The notes: generated by a model not told the origin, from the sequence alone. DNA of 10,564 nucleotides from Candidatus Bathyarchaeota archaeon (GCA_018396935.1 JAGTRA010000026.1:1-10564); one strand, 5' to 3'; numbered from the stretch's first letter, positions 1 to 6,544 are shown. Program-made: numbers and translations.

Positions 1-648
1 CATCACGCAATCCATCCCGAAACTGAAAAATTAGCTAGGATATGCATAAGTGATGAAGCAGCCTCTTCGACATGTGAAATTGTATATCAATTATATAGAG
101 CCGCAGGTATAGAGATTACAGAGGATGAAGCTAAAGCCCTTTTCCTAGGGATAGCCTTTGACACGCGTCATTTCGTTCTAGCATCTTCCTCCACTATAAA
201 AATTTTGGCTGAACTTGTAGATGTGGGGATAAACGCTCAGGAACTTCTTCCGCTTCTCTCCTTGCCGATGGACTTTTCTGAAAAAGTTGCAAGACTTAAA
301 GCTTGTAGGCGCTCAAAAATGTTCAGGATTAATGATTGGATAGTAGTAGTTTCTCATGTAAGTGCATATCAAGCTTCAGCAGCCCGTGCTTTGATCGATT
401 TAGGTGCGGATGTAGCGGCTGTCGCGGGGCAAAGAAATGACAACCTAGAAGTGAGTATACGCTGCACCAGGGATTTTCATGAGAAGACAGGAATCCACTT
501 AGGTAGAGATATTGCAAAACCGTTAGGTGAATTTCTACAGGGTATGGGTGGTGGTCACGCGACAGCCGCGGGCGTAAATGGCATCGGAGAAATTGAAGTA
601 GGCTTAAAGCGTTTTCTTAAACTTTTGAAGGAGAAGCTCACCCGGTAA
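1..648 (+). CDS. DHH/DHHA1-family phosphoesterase (partial, 5' end outside window)
   Basis: The reading frame is open from base 1, so this is the C-terminal 215 residues of a longer protein; a TTG at 205 is internal, not the start. The first two codons encode His-His followed by AIHPE, which fits the DHH motif with its Asp just outside the window. A second metal-site motif, GIAFDTRHF, lies at about residues 50-58, and the DHHA1 substrate-binding motif GMGGGHATAAG lies at about 182-192. The family hydrolyses phosphodiesters using Mn ions; members include NrnA-type nano-RNases/pAp phosphatases, cyclic-dinucleotide phosphodiesterases and RecJ-like exonucleases. The DHH core plus a short DHHA1 domain resembles the NrnA-like group, but the missing N-terminus prevents a firm subfamily call. 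It should be cytosolic. A 60-bp gap with its own TATA-like element separates it from the transporter genes downstream. Confidence 0.88.
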   Translation, partial: HHAIHPETEKLARICISDEAASSTCEIVYQLYRAAGIEITEDEAKALFLGIAFDTRHFVLASSSTIKILAELVDVGINAQELLPLLSLPMDFSEKVARLKACRRSKMFRINDWIVVVSHVSAYQASAARALIDLGADVAAVAGQRNDNLEVSIRCTRDFHEKTGIHLGRDIAKPLGEFLQGMGGGHATAAGVNGIGEIEVGLKRFLKLLKEKLTR

Positions 649-670
649 ACTAAAATGTGAGTAGCCACTC

Positions 671-679
671 TTAAATTAA
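671..679 (+). promoter_or_regulatory. Putative TATA box of the ECF transporter operon
   Basis: TTAAATTAA sits about 30 bp before the ATG at 709, placing a transcript start near 700 and implying a very short leader. It lies between the arms of a 6-bp inverted repeat (660-665 and 686-691). No good Shine-Dalgarno precedes the ATG, which fits near-leaderless initiation. Spacing and AT-richness are the only evidence. Confidence 0.4.
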
Positions 680-708
680 ACTTCAGCTACTAAAGCGATG
701 ATGCTGAA

Positions 709-1563
709 ATGCCAATAATTGAAACAAAAAATTTAACGTATACCTATCCAAGCGCGACAAAACCATCAATAAAAAACGTAACTATTAAAATTGAAAAAGG
801 AGAGTTTGTCCTCGTTACAGGTCCTAGTGGTTGTGGGAAAACTACTCTGTGCCGTTGCTTCAACGGTTTGATACCTCATTTCTATCAAGGAAAACTTGAA
901 GGAGAAATAACAGTAGCTGGTCTTAGGGTTCCAGACCATCCCACCTATGAGCTTGCAAAACATGTTGGAATGGTTTTTCAAAATCCTGAAAATCAACTTT
1001 TCGCTCTCTCGGTGGAAAAAGACGTAGCTTTTGGACTTGAAAATCTCGGAATTCCGAGAGAGGAGATTCGTAAGAGAGTGGATTGGGCCTTAAAGCTTAC
1101 GGGAATATATCACTTAAAGGAGCGTGCTCCACATGAACTTTCTGGGGGACAGCAGCAACGTGTGGCTATAGCGTCTGTTATAGCTATGCAACCTGAAGTA
1201 ATAGTTCTTGATGAACCTACATCATTTTTAGATCCTTTGGGCGCTCAGAAAATTTTCGAGGTCATTTATGAACTTAACCGTCAACTTGGTTTAACAGTGG
1301 TTCTTGTTGAGCATAGGTTGGATTTAACCGCTAAGTACGCTAATCACCTTATAGTTATGAATAATGGAGAGGTTGTGTTGGATGGTGACCCTCGTAAAAT
1401 TTTAGAATATGAAGAGCCTCAACTTATGGGGGTTGGAATCCCAAAAGTGACACGTTTATACAAGCTACTTAAGGCTGATGGAATAAAACTTGGATCTTTA
1501 CTTCCATTATCCCCAAAGGAGCTCGCTGATGAAATAAGGAGTGTTCTAAAGAGAGATGATTGA
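709..1563 (+). CDS. ecfA1: ECF transporter ATP-binding subunit EcfA1
   Basis: A 284-residue ABC ATPase of the energy-coupling factor type (CbiO/EcfA family). It shows a Walker A GPSGCGKT at residues 38-45, a Q-loop in VFQNPENQ around Gln91, the ABC signature LSGGQQQ at 144-150, Walker B VIVLDEP at 164-170, a D-loop SFLDP and the switch histidine in VEHRLD (His202). The QNPENQLF stretch followed by SVEKDVAFGLEN is characteristic of EcfA proteins. It should form a cytoplasmic heterodimer with the next gene product and power uptake of a vitamin or metal through EcfT plus an S subunit. The stop overlaps the next start by 8 bp, so translation is probably coupled. The ATG at 709 is the only nearby in-frame start and begins right at the usual N-terminus of the family. 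The substrate cannot be deduced from the ATPase. Confidence 0.93.
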   Translation: MPIIETKNLTYTYPSATKPSIKNVTIKIEKGEFVLVTGPSGCGKTTLCRCFNGLIPHFYQGKLEGEITVAGLRVPDHPTYELAKHVGMVFQNPENQLFALSVEKDVAFGLENLGIPREEIRKRVDWALKLTGIYHLKERAPHELSGGQQQRVAIASVIAMQPEVIVLDEPTSFLDPLGAQKIFEVIYELNRQLGLTVVLVEHRLDLTAKYANHLIVMNNGEVVLDGDPRKILEYEEPQLMGVGIPKVTRLYKLLKADGIKLGSLLPLSPKELADEIRSVLKRDD

Positions 1564-2383
1564 GGTTCGAGACGTATACTTCACTTACCCGAGCGGAGTG
1601 GAAGCTTTGAAAGGAGTTTCCCTAACCATAAAAGATGGTGAATTCGTCAGTATAATGGGGGAGAACGGGGCTGGAAAAACGACTTTGGTTAAGCACTTCA
1701 ATGGTTTGTTAAAGCCGACGAAGGGAACAGTATTGGTTAATGGCATTGATACCAAGAAGGTTAGTGTTGCAACCCTTGCTAGAAAAGTTGGATTTGTTTT
1801 TCAGAATCCAGATCATCAATTATTTAGTGAAACTGTAGAGGATGAGGTGGCGTTTGCCTTAAGGAATTTTGGTTTTAGTGAGGATGTAATTAAGAGACGC
1901 GTAGAGTGGGCCTTGAATCTTTTAGGGTTATCTCAATACCGTAAAACCTCTCCTTTCATGTTAAGTGGTGGAGAGCGGAAACGTGTTGCACTAGCCTCTG
2001 TTTTGGCATGGGATCCTGAAATACTGATATTAGATGAACCTACCATAGGGCAGGATTACTTGCAAAAAGAAACACTTCGCCAGTTTATAATGCAGCTTAG
2101 AGAGCAGGGGAAAACGATCATAATTGTGACACATGATGTAGAATTCGTAGCTGAATGTAACCCAAGAGTTATCTTAATGAGGGACGGAAGGATAATTGCT
2201 GATGGAGAGGCGAAGAAAGTCTTAACAGACTCTGAAACATTATCTAAAGCCTCAATAATCCCTCCTCAAATCACACAGGTTTTCTTTCAACTGCCAGAAT
2301 TAAACGTAAACAGTGGAATAATCGATATTTACGAGGCTAGGAGTGTACTTATTAAGGTTTTGAGGAAAGGGATTAAAAATTGA
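1556..2383 (+). CDS. ecfA2: ECF transporter ATP-binding subunit EcfA2
   Basis: A 275-residue second EcfA-type ATPase. Motifs seen are Walker A GENGAGKT at residues 35-42, the Q-loop FQNPDHQLF around 82-90, signature LSGGERKR at 136-143, Walker B ILILDEP at 156-162, the D-loop IGQDY and the H-loop His193 in VTHDVEF. LSGGERKRVALA is the usual EcfA signature. The C-terminal 50 residues or so are more variable, as is common where EcfA subunits contact each other. It overlaps ecfA1 by 8 bp at the start and ecfT by 4 bp at the end, which argues for one coupled transcript and fixed stoichiometry. Its partner in the nucleotide-binding heterodimer is the upstream gene product. No motif is missing, so it is predicted to be catalytically active. 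Confidence 0.93.
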   Translation: MIEVRDVYFTYPSGVEALKGVSLTIKDGEFVSIMGENGAGKTTLVKHFNGLLKPTKGTVLVNGIDTKKVSVATLARKVGFVFQNPDHQLFSETVEDEVAFALRNFGFSEDVIKRRVEWALNLLGLSQYRKTSPFMLSGGERKRVALASVLAWDPEILILDEPTIGQDYLQKETLRQFIMQLREQGKTIIIVTHDVEFVAECNPRVILMRDGRIIADGEAKKVLTDSETLSKASIIPPQITQVFFQLPELNVNSGIIDIYEARSVLIKVLRKGIKN

Positions 2384-3183
2384 GCTTTTTTGATGGATTA
2401 AAGTTTAGGAAAATTTCATCCCCAATTCATAACTTAGATCCCCGTGTAAAGTTTATTTACGCATGTGTAATATTTGTTGTTGCTATAATTTTTTGGGAAC
2501 TTATTCCTCTTATAGGGCTCTTTCTGATACAGATTCCACTCGTTCAAATAGCCCGCGTAAGAAAGGAATGGGCTCGTTCTATGCGAGGCGCTGCTATTCT
2601 GGCATTAATAATCTTCTTTACCAACTTAATTTTTTCCTTCTTAGGGGCTGGCTCTACCTTTAGAATAAGTTTTTTAGAGTACGCTTTAGCGATGATGCTT
2701 CGCTTTCTAGTTCTGGTTGAAGCCTTTTCAATATTTTTCTTGACAACCTCGCCTGACCATTTAGGTTTAGCTTTAGAGCAAAGCCGTGTACCATATGAAT
2801 TTTGCTTTGCGTTTACAACCGCCATCCGTTTTGTGCCAGTTTTAGCTGGGGAGGCTCAAACAATAATTGATGCTCAGAAAGCTAGAGGTCTTGAGTTGGA
2901 GAAAGGTAGCTTCTTCAAGCGAGTAAGAAATTACATTCCAATCCTCATACCTTTAATTGTCAGTGCTATAAGAAGAAGTTTAGAATTGGCTGAAGCAATG
3001 GAGTCAAGGGCTTGGGGAGCGGTCAAAAAACGCACAAACCTATATGAACTAAAATTTAAGGCGGGTGATTACATTCTGGGAGCTGTAGCTCTTTCTATAT
3101 TAGCCATATCCATATATGTGAGACTATGTCTCAAAGTCCCTACGATTGAAGAACTGCTGGCATTTTTAATCAGCAAAATTTAA
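2380..3183 (+). CDS. ecfT: ECF transporter transmembrane coupling protein EcfT
   Basis: A 267-residue integral membrane protein of the EcfT/CbiQ family. Hydrophobic segments lie at about residues 25-56, 70-92, 100-124, 185-197 and 230-250. The two cytoplasmic coupling-helix signatures, each with an Ala/Ser-Arg-Gly/Ala core, are visible: DAQKARGLELEKG around 164-176 and AMESRAWG around 206-213. These helices transmit ATP hydrolysis from EcfA1/EcfA2 to the S subunit. The start is the TTG at 2380, whose bases overlap the TGA of ecfA2 (TTGA); the ATG at 2391 is out of frame, and family N-termini with a YxxxxSxxHxLDPR-like motif (here SSPIHNLDPR, residues 13-22) match this start. No S component is adjacent, so this module is likely shared (group II arrangement), though an S gene could lie outside the window. 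Confidence 0.93.
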   Translation: MSFFDGLKFRKISSPIHNLDPRVKFIYACVIFVVAIIFWELIPLIGLFLIQIPLVQIARVRKEWARSMRGAAILALIIFFTNLIFSFLGAGSTFRISFLEYALAMMLRFLVLVEAFSIFFLTTSPDHLGLALEQSRVPYEFCFAFTTAIRFVPVLAGEAQTIIDAQKARGLELEKGSFFKRVRNYIPILIPLIVSAIRRSLELAEAMESRAWGAVKKRTNLYELKFKAGDYILGAVALSILAISIYVRLCLKVPTIEELLAFLISKI

Positions 3184-3191
3184 CCGTAACA

Positions 3192-3200
3192 TTTTTAATA
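3192..3200 (+). promoter_or_regulatory. Putative TATA box upstream of hexuloisomerase gene
   Basis: TTTTTAATA in the 57-bp gap after ecfT. Its centre near 3196 predicts a transcript start near 3222, leaving a leader of about 19 nt that still contains the GGAG ribosome site. This suggests that hxlB and the eL41 gene can be transcribed independently of the transporter. Confidence 0.4.
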
Positions 3201-3227
3201 TCATCCTATGTCTGTGTAATGAGTCCT

Positions 3228-3231
3228 GGAG
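3228..3231 (+). promoter_or_regulatory. Shine-Dalgarno that fixes the TTG start of hxlB
   Basis: GGAG lies 9 nt before the TTG at 3241. In-frame stops at 3217 and 3220 rule out any start further upstream except two CTG codons. The same roughly 9-nt spacing recurs before other genes in the window (7375, 4081), which supports the TTG. Confidence 0.55.
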
Positions 3232-3240
3232 CTGAAAAGT

Positions 3241-3840
3241 TTGAAGTGGCTAAAAGCAGCAGCGGAAGAGATAATATCTGGGATTAAACGCGCAATTGAT
3301 GAGCTTAATCCTGATGAAGTTGAGCGCTTTATCCAACTTCTATTAGGCGCAAGAGACAAAAAGATATTCGTAATTGGTATGGGGCGTAGTGGTTTTGTAG
3401 GCCGTGCTTTTGCTCTTCGCCTTATGAACCTAGGCTTTAACGTGTACTTTCTTGGGGAGACAATAACTCCTGCAGCTGGTAAAGGCGACTTGTTGATAGC
3501 TATTTCAGGAACAGGTACTACAAAAATTGTTTTAACTGCTAGCGCTGCGGCTAAGGAGATAGGCGCTACAGTTGTAGCCATAACCTCATTTCCAGAATCA
3601 CCTTTGGGGCAGATGGCCGATCTCACAGTCACAGTTAGAGGTAGGACCAAGGCTGGTTGGCCGAAGGAAGAAGATTACCTCGCTAGGCAACTGATGGGCG
3701 AGAAGGAACCTCTGACCCCTCTAGGAAGCATATTTGAGAATAATTGTATGGTGTTCCTTGATAGCTTAATAGTTGAACTTATGCACCGTATGGGCAGCAC
3801 TGAGGAAGACTTAAGGCGGCGTCATGCAACCATAGAATAA
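3241..3840 (+). CDS. hxlB: 6-phospho-3-hexuloisomerase (PHI), SIS-domain
   Basis: A 199-residue single SIS-domain isomerase. It converts 6-phospho-3-hexulose and fructose 6-phosphate, and in many archaea lacking the oxidative pentose phosphate route the ribulose monophosphate reactions run in reverse to make ribulose 5-phosphate for nucleotides. Diagnostic segments are IGMGRSGFVGRAFALRLM (residues 45-62), FLGETITPA (70-78), the sugar-phosphate loop AISGTGTT (87-94), PLGSIFEN (160-167) and the C-terminal EEDLRRRHATIE. The GMGRSGFVG and RRHA motifs separate PHI from other SIS proteins. Length matches the family. The start is TTG, chosen from a GGAG 9 nt upstream and two in-frame stops just before it. 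The partner 3-hexulose-6-phosphate synthase is not in the window, so it must be encoded elsewhere or fused to another enzyme. The stop is followed 12 nt later by the eL41 gene. Confidence 0.93.
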   Translation: MKWLKAAAEEIISGIKRAIDELNPDEVERFIQLLLGARDKKIFVIGMGRSGFVGRAFALRLMNLGFNVYFLGETITPAAGKGDLLIAISGTGTTKIVLTASAAAKEIGATVVAITSFPESPLGQMADLTVTVRGRTKAGWPKEEDYLARQLMGEKEPLTPLGSIFENNCMVFLDSLIVELMHRMGSTEEDLRRRHATIE

Positions 3841-3847
3841 CAATTTT

Positions 3848-3851
3848 GGAG
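3848..3851 (+). promoter_or_regulatory. Shine-Dalgarno-like GGAG before the eL41 gene, position problematic
   Basis: GGAG is followed by TGTGA, together resembling the anti-SD complement GGAGGTGA. It is only 1 nt before the GTG at 3853 but 10 nt before the ATC at 3862, the codon just before Arg-Ala-Lys-Trp. Other starts in this window have 8-10 nt spacing, so the true initiation codon is uncertain. Confidence 0.4.
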
Positions 3852-3852
3852 T

Positions 3853-3939
3853 GTGAAGAAAATCCGGGCAAAATGGAAAAAGAAGAGAATGCGCAGACAA
3901 AAGAAGAAGAGAGAGAAAAGAAGAGCTAGGTACAAGTAA
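3853..3939 (+). CDS. rpl41e: Ribosomal protein eL41 (28-residue microprotein)
   Basis: A 28-codon open frame beginning with GTG and ending TAA. The product is MKKIRAKWKKKRMRRQKKKR followed by EKRRARYK, which is almost entirely basic. The part from RAKW onward aligns without gaps to the eukaryotic eL41 sequence as I remember it, with 17 of 24 positions identical, including the RAKW and KKRMRR blocks. eL41 is a single helix that sits at the bridge between ribosomal subunits and contacts small-subunit rRNA. It starts 12 nt after the hxlB stop and in the same frame, so it is probably cotranscribed and may use terminating ribosomes. The start is ambiguous: GTG at 3853 is the only standard start after the hxlB stop, but the GGAG sits too close to it. 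At this length, standard gene callers would normally skip it. Confidence 0.85.
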   Translation: MKKIRAKWKKKRMRRQKKKREKRRARYK

Positions 3940-3956
3940 CAAACAAGTGAGATGTA

Positions 3957-3961
3957 TTTTT
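3957..3961 (+). terminator. Possible oligo-T archaeal terminator after eL41
   Basis: A run of five T residues, 18 nt beyond the eL41 stop, in a T-rich stretch running to about 3990. Archaeal transcription commonly ends at U-rich tracts without a hairpin. No stem precedes it. It would separate the hxlB/eL41 transcript from the pilus operon promoter. Confidence 0.3.
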
Positions 3962-3997
3962 CCGTCTTAATTCCTCTAACGATTTCTTAAGTAGTTT

Positions 3998-4014
3998 CTA
4001 AATTTGTTATTTAG
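3998..4014. promoter_or_regulatory. 17-bp palindrome upstream of the pilus promoter (candidate operator)
   Basis: CTAAAT, a 5-nt spacer TTGTT and ATTTAG form a perfect 6+6 inverted repeat. It ends 12 bp before the TATA-like element of the pilus operon, where an archaeal activator or repressor dimer could bind. It could also occur by chance in AT-rich DNA; no second copy was noticed in the window. Confidence 0.3.
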
Positions 4015-4025
4015 GATTCATATAG

Positions 4026-4035
4026 TTTATTAATA
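4026..4035 (+). promoter_or_regulatory. Putative TATA box of the pilus operon
   Basis: TTTATTAATA in the 141-bp gap after eL41. Its centre at about 4031 predicts a transcript start around 4057. That is downstream of the ATG at 4042 and upstream of the ATG at 4081, so it favours the later start of the ATPase gene. Confidence 0.45.
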
Positions 4036-4080
4036 CACGCGATGATTATAATTCTTGAACTGTTAAAAGGTAACTCAATT

Positions 4081-5619
4081 ATGAAGATTCAAGAAAATGC
4101 TGCTGAAGAGTCTGAAATTAGCATAATAGTAGAAAGTAAACCCAAGAGAGTAACCGTTTTCAGGGAAGTTTATCCAATTGAGGAACCATATGCATATGCA
4201 GCTATAGTAAAGGATCCTGAAACGCAGAGAATATTGTATGAAGTTATAGAACCCACGTTAAAAGAAGATGAAGAGAAACACTTGAAAGAAATAAAAAATC
4301 TTCTAATGGAAGAACTTGACATAAGCTTGAGGGATATTGAGAATCGTGAAAAGGCAAAAGAATACTTGAGGCTTAAGACATCTGAGGTGATAAAAAAGTA
4401 TAGGATGAAGGTGCCTCGTGAATCTTTTGATAAGCTTCTGTATTACATAATTCGTGATTTCTTAGGTTATGGTAAAATTGATCCGCTGATGAAGGATCCC
4501 AACATAGAGGATATTTCAATTGATGGTGTAAATGTGCCTGTTTATGTATGGCATAGATTCTATGAGTCTATGCCGACAAATATCGTCTTTAAAACAGAGA
4601 ATGAATTAAATTCCTTCATTATTAGGCTGGCTTATCTTGCGGGGAAAAATATATCAGTAGCTTCGCCAATACTGGACGCTTCTTTGCCTGATGGAAGCCG
4701 TGTACAACTTACCTATGGAAGTGAAGTCACCAGAAGAGGATCCACTGTAACTATAAGACGCTTCAAAGCTGATCCATTAACAATTTCAGACCTTATTGCC
4801 TTTAATACTGTTTCATCTGAGATGGCTGCCTATTTATGGTATATAATAGAGCATAAGGCTTCATTGATGGTTGCTGGAGGCATAGCCTGCGGTAAAACAA
4901 CTATGCTTAACTGCCTTTCTATGTTCATAAAGCCAGAGATGAAAATAGTTAGTGTGGAAGATACTCCTGAGCTAAATCTGCCCCACGAAAATTGGGTACC
5001 TTCTGTTGTACGTGTAACTTTTGGTGGTGAAGGAAACATAACTCTATATGATCTGCTAAAAGCCGCTGTTCGACAGCGACCTGATTACATAATAGTTGGT
5101 GAGGTTCGAGGGGAAGAGGCTTATACGCTATTTCAGGCGATTGCAACTGGTCACCTAGGTATGTGCACAATTCACGCTGAATCAGTGGAAGCCGTTATTA
5201 ACCGTTTAGTGTCGGAGCCTATGAACATACCTAAGACGTTGATAGCTATGATGAACGTGATAATGGTTATGACTAGAACCGAGATCGCAGGAAAACCTGC
5301 CAGGCGCGTCTCAACGATCACTGAGATTGCTGGTATTAACCCCAAGTCTAAGGAAATAATTACACAGGAGGTTTTTAGGTGGCGGCCAAGGGATGACCAG
5401 TTTGAATATTTGGGCGGTAGTAGTATCTTGGAAAGAAATATGAAGAAAATGGGTTTAAGCAAAGATGATGTACAGCGTGAGCTTCAACGTAGAAAGATAA
5501 TTCTTGAATGGATGGTTAAGCGTGGTGTTCGTAAGCATGTAGACGTGGCAAGGATTATCCGTGAATACTATGCGAATCCAGACAGGCTTTTCCAAAAAGC
5601 GAGGATGGACCTAAAATGA
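4081..5619 (+). CDS. Type IV pilus/archaellum-type secretion ATPase (GspE/FlaI/TadA family)
   Basis: A 512-residue cytoplasmic hexameric ATPase that would power pilus assembly. Features (numbering from 4081): an N-terminal region with a charged helical stretch to about 120, the N-terminal domain of the family around 125-250 (LLYYIIRDFLGYGKIDPLM, then EDISIDG), Walker A GGIACGKTT at 266-274, Asp box SVEDTPEL near 294, Walker B-like DYIIVGEVRGEE at 335-346 and His box GHLGMCTIHAES at 357-367. The Walker A has Ile and Cys where FlaI-like proteins often have Thr and Ser, but the GK(T) core is intact. An upstream in-frame ATG at 4042 would add 13 hydrophobic residues; I prefer 4081 because an AGGT (4068-4071) lies 9 nt before it and the TATA-like box predicts transcription starting after 4042. 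It overlaps the next gene by 4 bp. The absence of archaellum-specific genes points to a pilus. Confidence 0.9.
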   Translation: MKIQENAAEESEISIIVESKPKRVTVFREVYPIEEPYAYAAIVKDPETQRILYEVIEPTLKEDEEKHLKEIKNLLMEELDISLRDIENREKAKEYLRLKTSEVIKKYRMKVPRESFDKLLYYIIRDFLGYGKIDPLMKDPNIEDISIDGVNVPVYVWHRFYESMPTNIVFKTENELNSFIIRLAYLAGKNISVASPILDASLPDGSRVQLTYGSEVTRRGSTVTIRRFKADPLTISDLIAFNTVSSEMAAYLWYIIEHKASLMVAGGIACGKTTMLNCLSMFIKPEMKIVSVEDTPELNLPHENWVPSVVRVTFGGEGNITLYDLLKAAVRQRPDYIIVGEVRGEEAYTLFQAIATGHLGMCTIHAESVEAVINRLVSEPMNIPKTLIAMMNVIMVMTRTEIAGKPARRVSTITEIAGINPKSKEIITQEVFRWRPRDDQFEYLGGSSILERNMKKMGLSKDDVQRELQRRKIILEWMVKRGVRKHVDVARIIREYYANPDRLFQKARMDLK

Positions 5620-6539
5620 CTGAAAATGTTCCGGAAAACGTATATCGTAACACGTCTGATAACAAATTTCAATCATTAGCTTGCAGCCTGTTAAGTGATA
5701 AAATAGGCAATGTTATCCCGCTTTTCAAGGGATTGGAGGAAATTCTGGAGCGGGCATATTTGCGGATAAGCTTCAAGGCATATGTTAGTACTTTAATTTT
5801 ATCTTTGCTTCTTTTTGCGCCATTGATGTTTATTTTTACAATGCTTTTAATGTTTTTTATTCTTCAAACTTCCCTTTCTCAAGCTTTCCTATCGGGCATC
5901 GGGGTTAGTTTATTATTTAGCGCTTTTTTAGTGCTATGTTTCTACTTTTACCCCATTTATCGTGCCGATAAGCTTAAGCGGGAAATAGAAAACGAGTTAG
6001 CATTTGCGAGTGGTTACATGGCTATTCTTGCTAGCGCTGGTATTCCGCTTGAGAGAATATTTTACTTAATGGCTAATTTTCCATTTCAATCCGCATTTTC
6101 GGTTGTGGCTAGAGGTATCGTACGAGACGTGAATCTATTTGGGCTGGATGTAATTTCCGCGTTGAAGAGGGCCTCCCGTAAAAACTCTTCAAAAATTTTT
6201 CAAGAACTTGTTAAAGGGCTCATATTTACGGTTCATTCCGGTGGCGATTTAGCAAATTACCTTAAACAAAAAAGTAAGCAATATATGAGTCTTAAAAGAT
6301 TAAGTCTCCGTAAATTCACAGATACTCTGGCTACCCTCTCCGAGTTTTATGTTGCTCTCTTTGTCGCTGGGCCACTTCTGCTTATAGTAATGCTTGCCGT
6401 CATGGCTGTGATGGGCGGCAGTATTGTGGGGAATTTAGGGCCAGATATACTCCTATATATACTAATGTATATCGGGATCCCCGTAGCTTCTATTATGTTT
6501 CTCATAATCTTGGATGCCATCTCCCCAAGATGGTGGTGA
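5616..6539 (+). CDS. Type II/IV secretion platform membrane protein, TadC/FlaJ-like (first copy)
   Basis: A 307-residue membrane protein of the T2SSF/TadC/FlaJ superfamily, the platform on which the ATPase acts to insert pilins into the fibre. Four hydrophobic segments are predicted at about residues 57-84, 90-112, 243-268 and 277-300. Between the second and third lies the cytoplasmic helical domain, with ELAFASGYMAILASAGIPLE (127-146), FGLDVISALKRAS (175-187) and FTVHSGGDLANYL (204-216), the pattern seen in this superfamily. The first 50 residues are polar and cytosolic. The ATG overlaps the ATPase TGA (ATGA), so translation is coupled. It carries one T2SSF domain, and a second platform protein follows immediately, as in Tad-type and archaeal Epd-type pili. 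Sequence resemblance to the second copy is confined to the general fold, so this is not a recent duplication. Confidence 0.85.
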   Translation: MTENVPENVYRNTSDNKFQSLACSLLSDKIGNVIPLFKGLEEILERAYLRISFKAYVSTLILSLLLFAPLMFIFTMLLMFFILQTSLSQAFLSGIGVSLLFSAFLVLCFYFYPIYRADKLKREIENELAFASGYMAILASAGIPLERIFYLMANFPFQSAFSVVARGIVRDVNLFGLDVISALKRASRKNSSKIFQELVKGLIFTVHSGGDLANYLKQKSKQYMSLKRLSLRKFTDTLATLSEFYVALFVAGPLLLIVMLAVMAVMGGSIVGNLGPDILLYILMYIGIPVASIMFLIILDAISPRWW

Positions 6540-6541
6540 TC
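6532..6541 (+). promoter_or_regulatory. Strong Shine-Dalgarno deciding the start of the second platform gene
   Basis: GGTGGTGATC spans the stop codon of the preceding gene and matches the anti-SD complement GGAGGTGATC with one mismatch. It ends 3 nt before the ATG at 6545, with the GGTGG core 8 nt away. The alternative ATG at 6530 lies just upstream of this site and has no SD of its own. Confidence 0.6.
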
Positions 6542-6544
6542 GCT

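Noticed and set aside
205..648. TTG at 205 as the start of a 147-residue protein.
   Set aside because: The frame is open to base 1 and the upstream part encodes the DHH-family motifs HH and FDT, so it is an internal codon of a truncated gene.
1564..1574. GGTTCGAGAC-like sequence resembling a tRNA T-loop.
   Set aside because: It lies inside ecfA2, and no acceptor or anticodon stem could be built around it.
2544..2825. A minus-strand open frame of 93 codons inside ecfT.
   Set aside because: It is a shadow of the strongly supported ecfT gene and shows no recognisable protein features.
3201..3650. A minus-strand open frame of 149 codons opposite hxlB.
   Set aside because: The plus strand encodes a clear SIS-domain enzyme with conserved motifs; the antisense frame is low-complexity and proline/alanine-rich.
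4042..4080. Upstream in-frame ATG adding 13 hydrophobic residues to the pilus ATPase.
   Set aside because: No ribosome site precedes it, and the TATA-like element at 4026-4035 predicts transcription starting downstream of it.
5172..5462. Minus-strand frame of 96 codons with hydrophobic content inside the ATPase gene.
   Set aside because: It is antisense to conserved ATPase coding sequence, and its hydrophobicity reflects complementary codon use.
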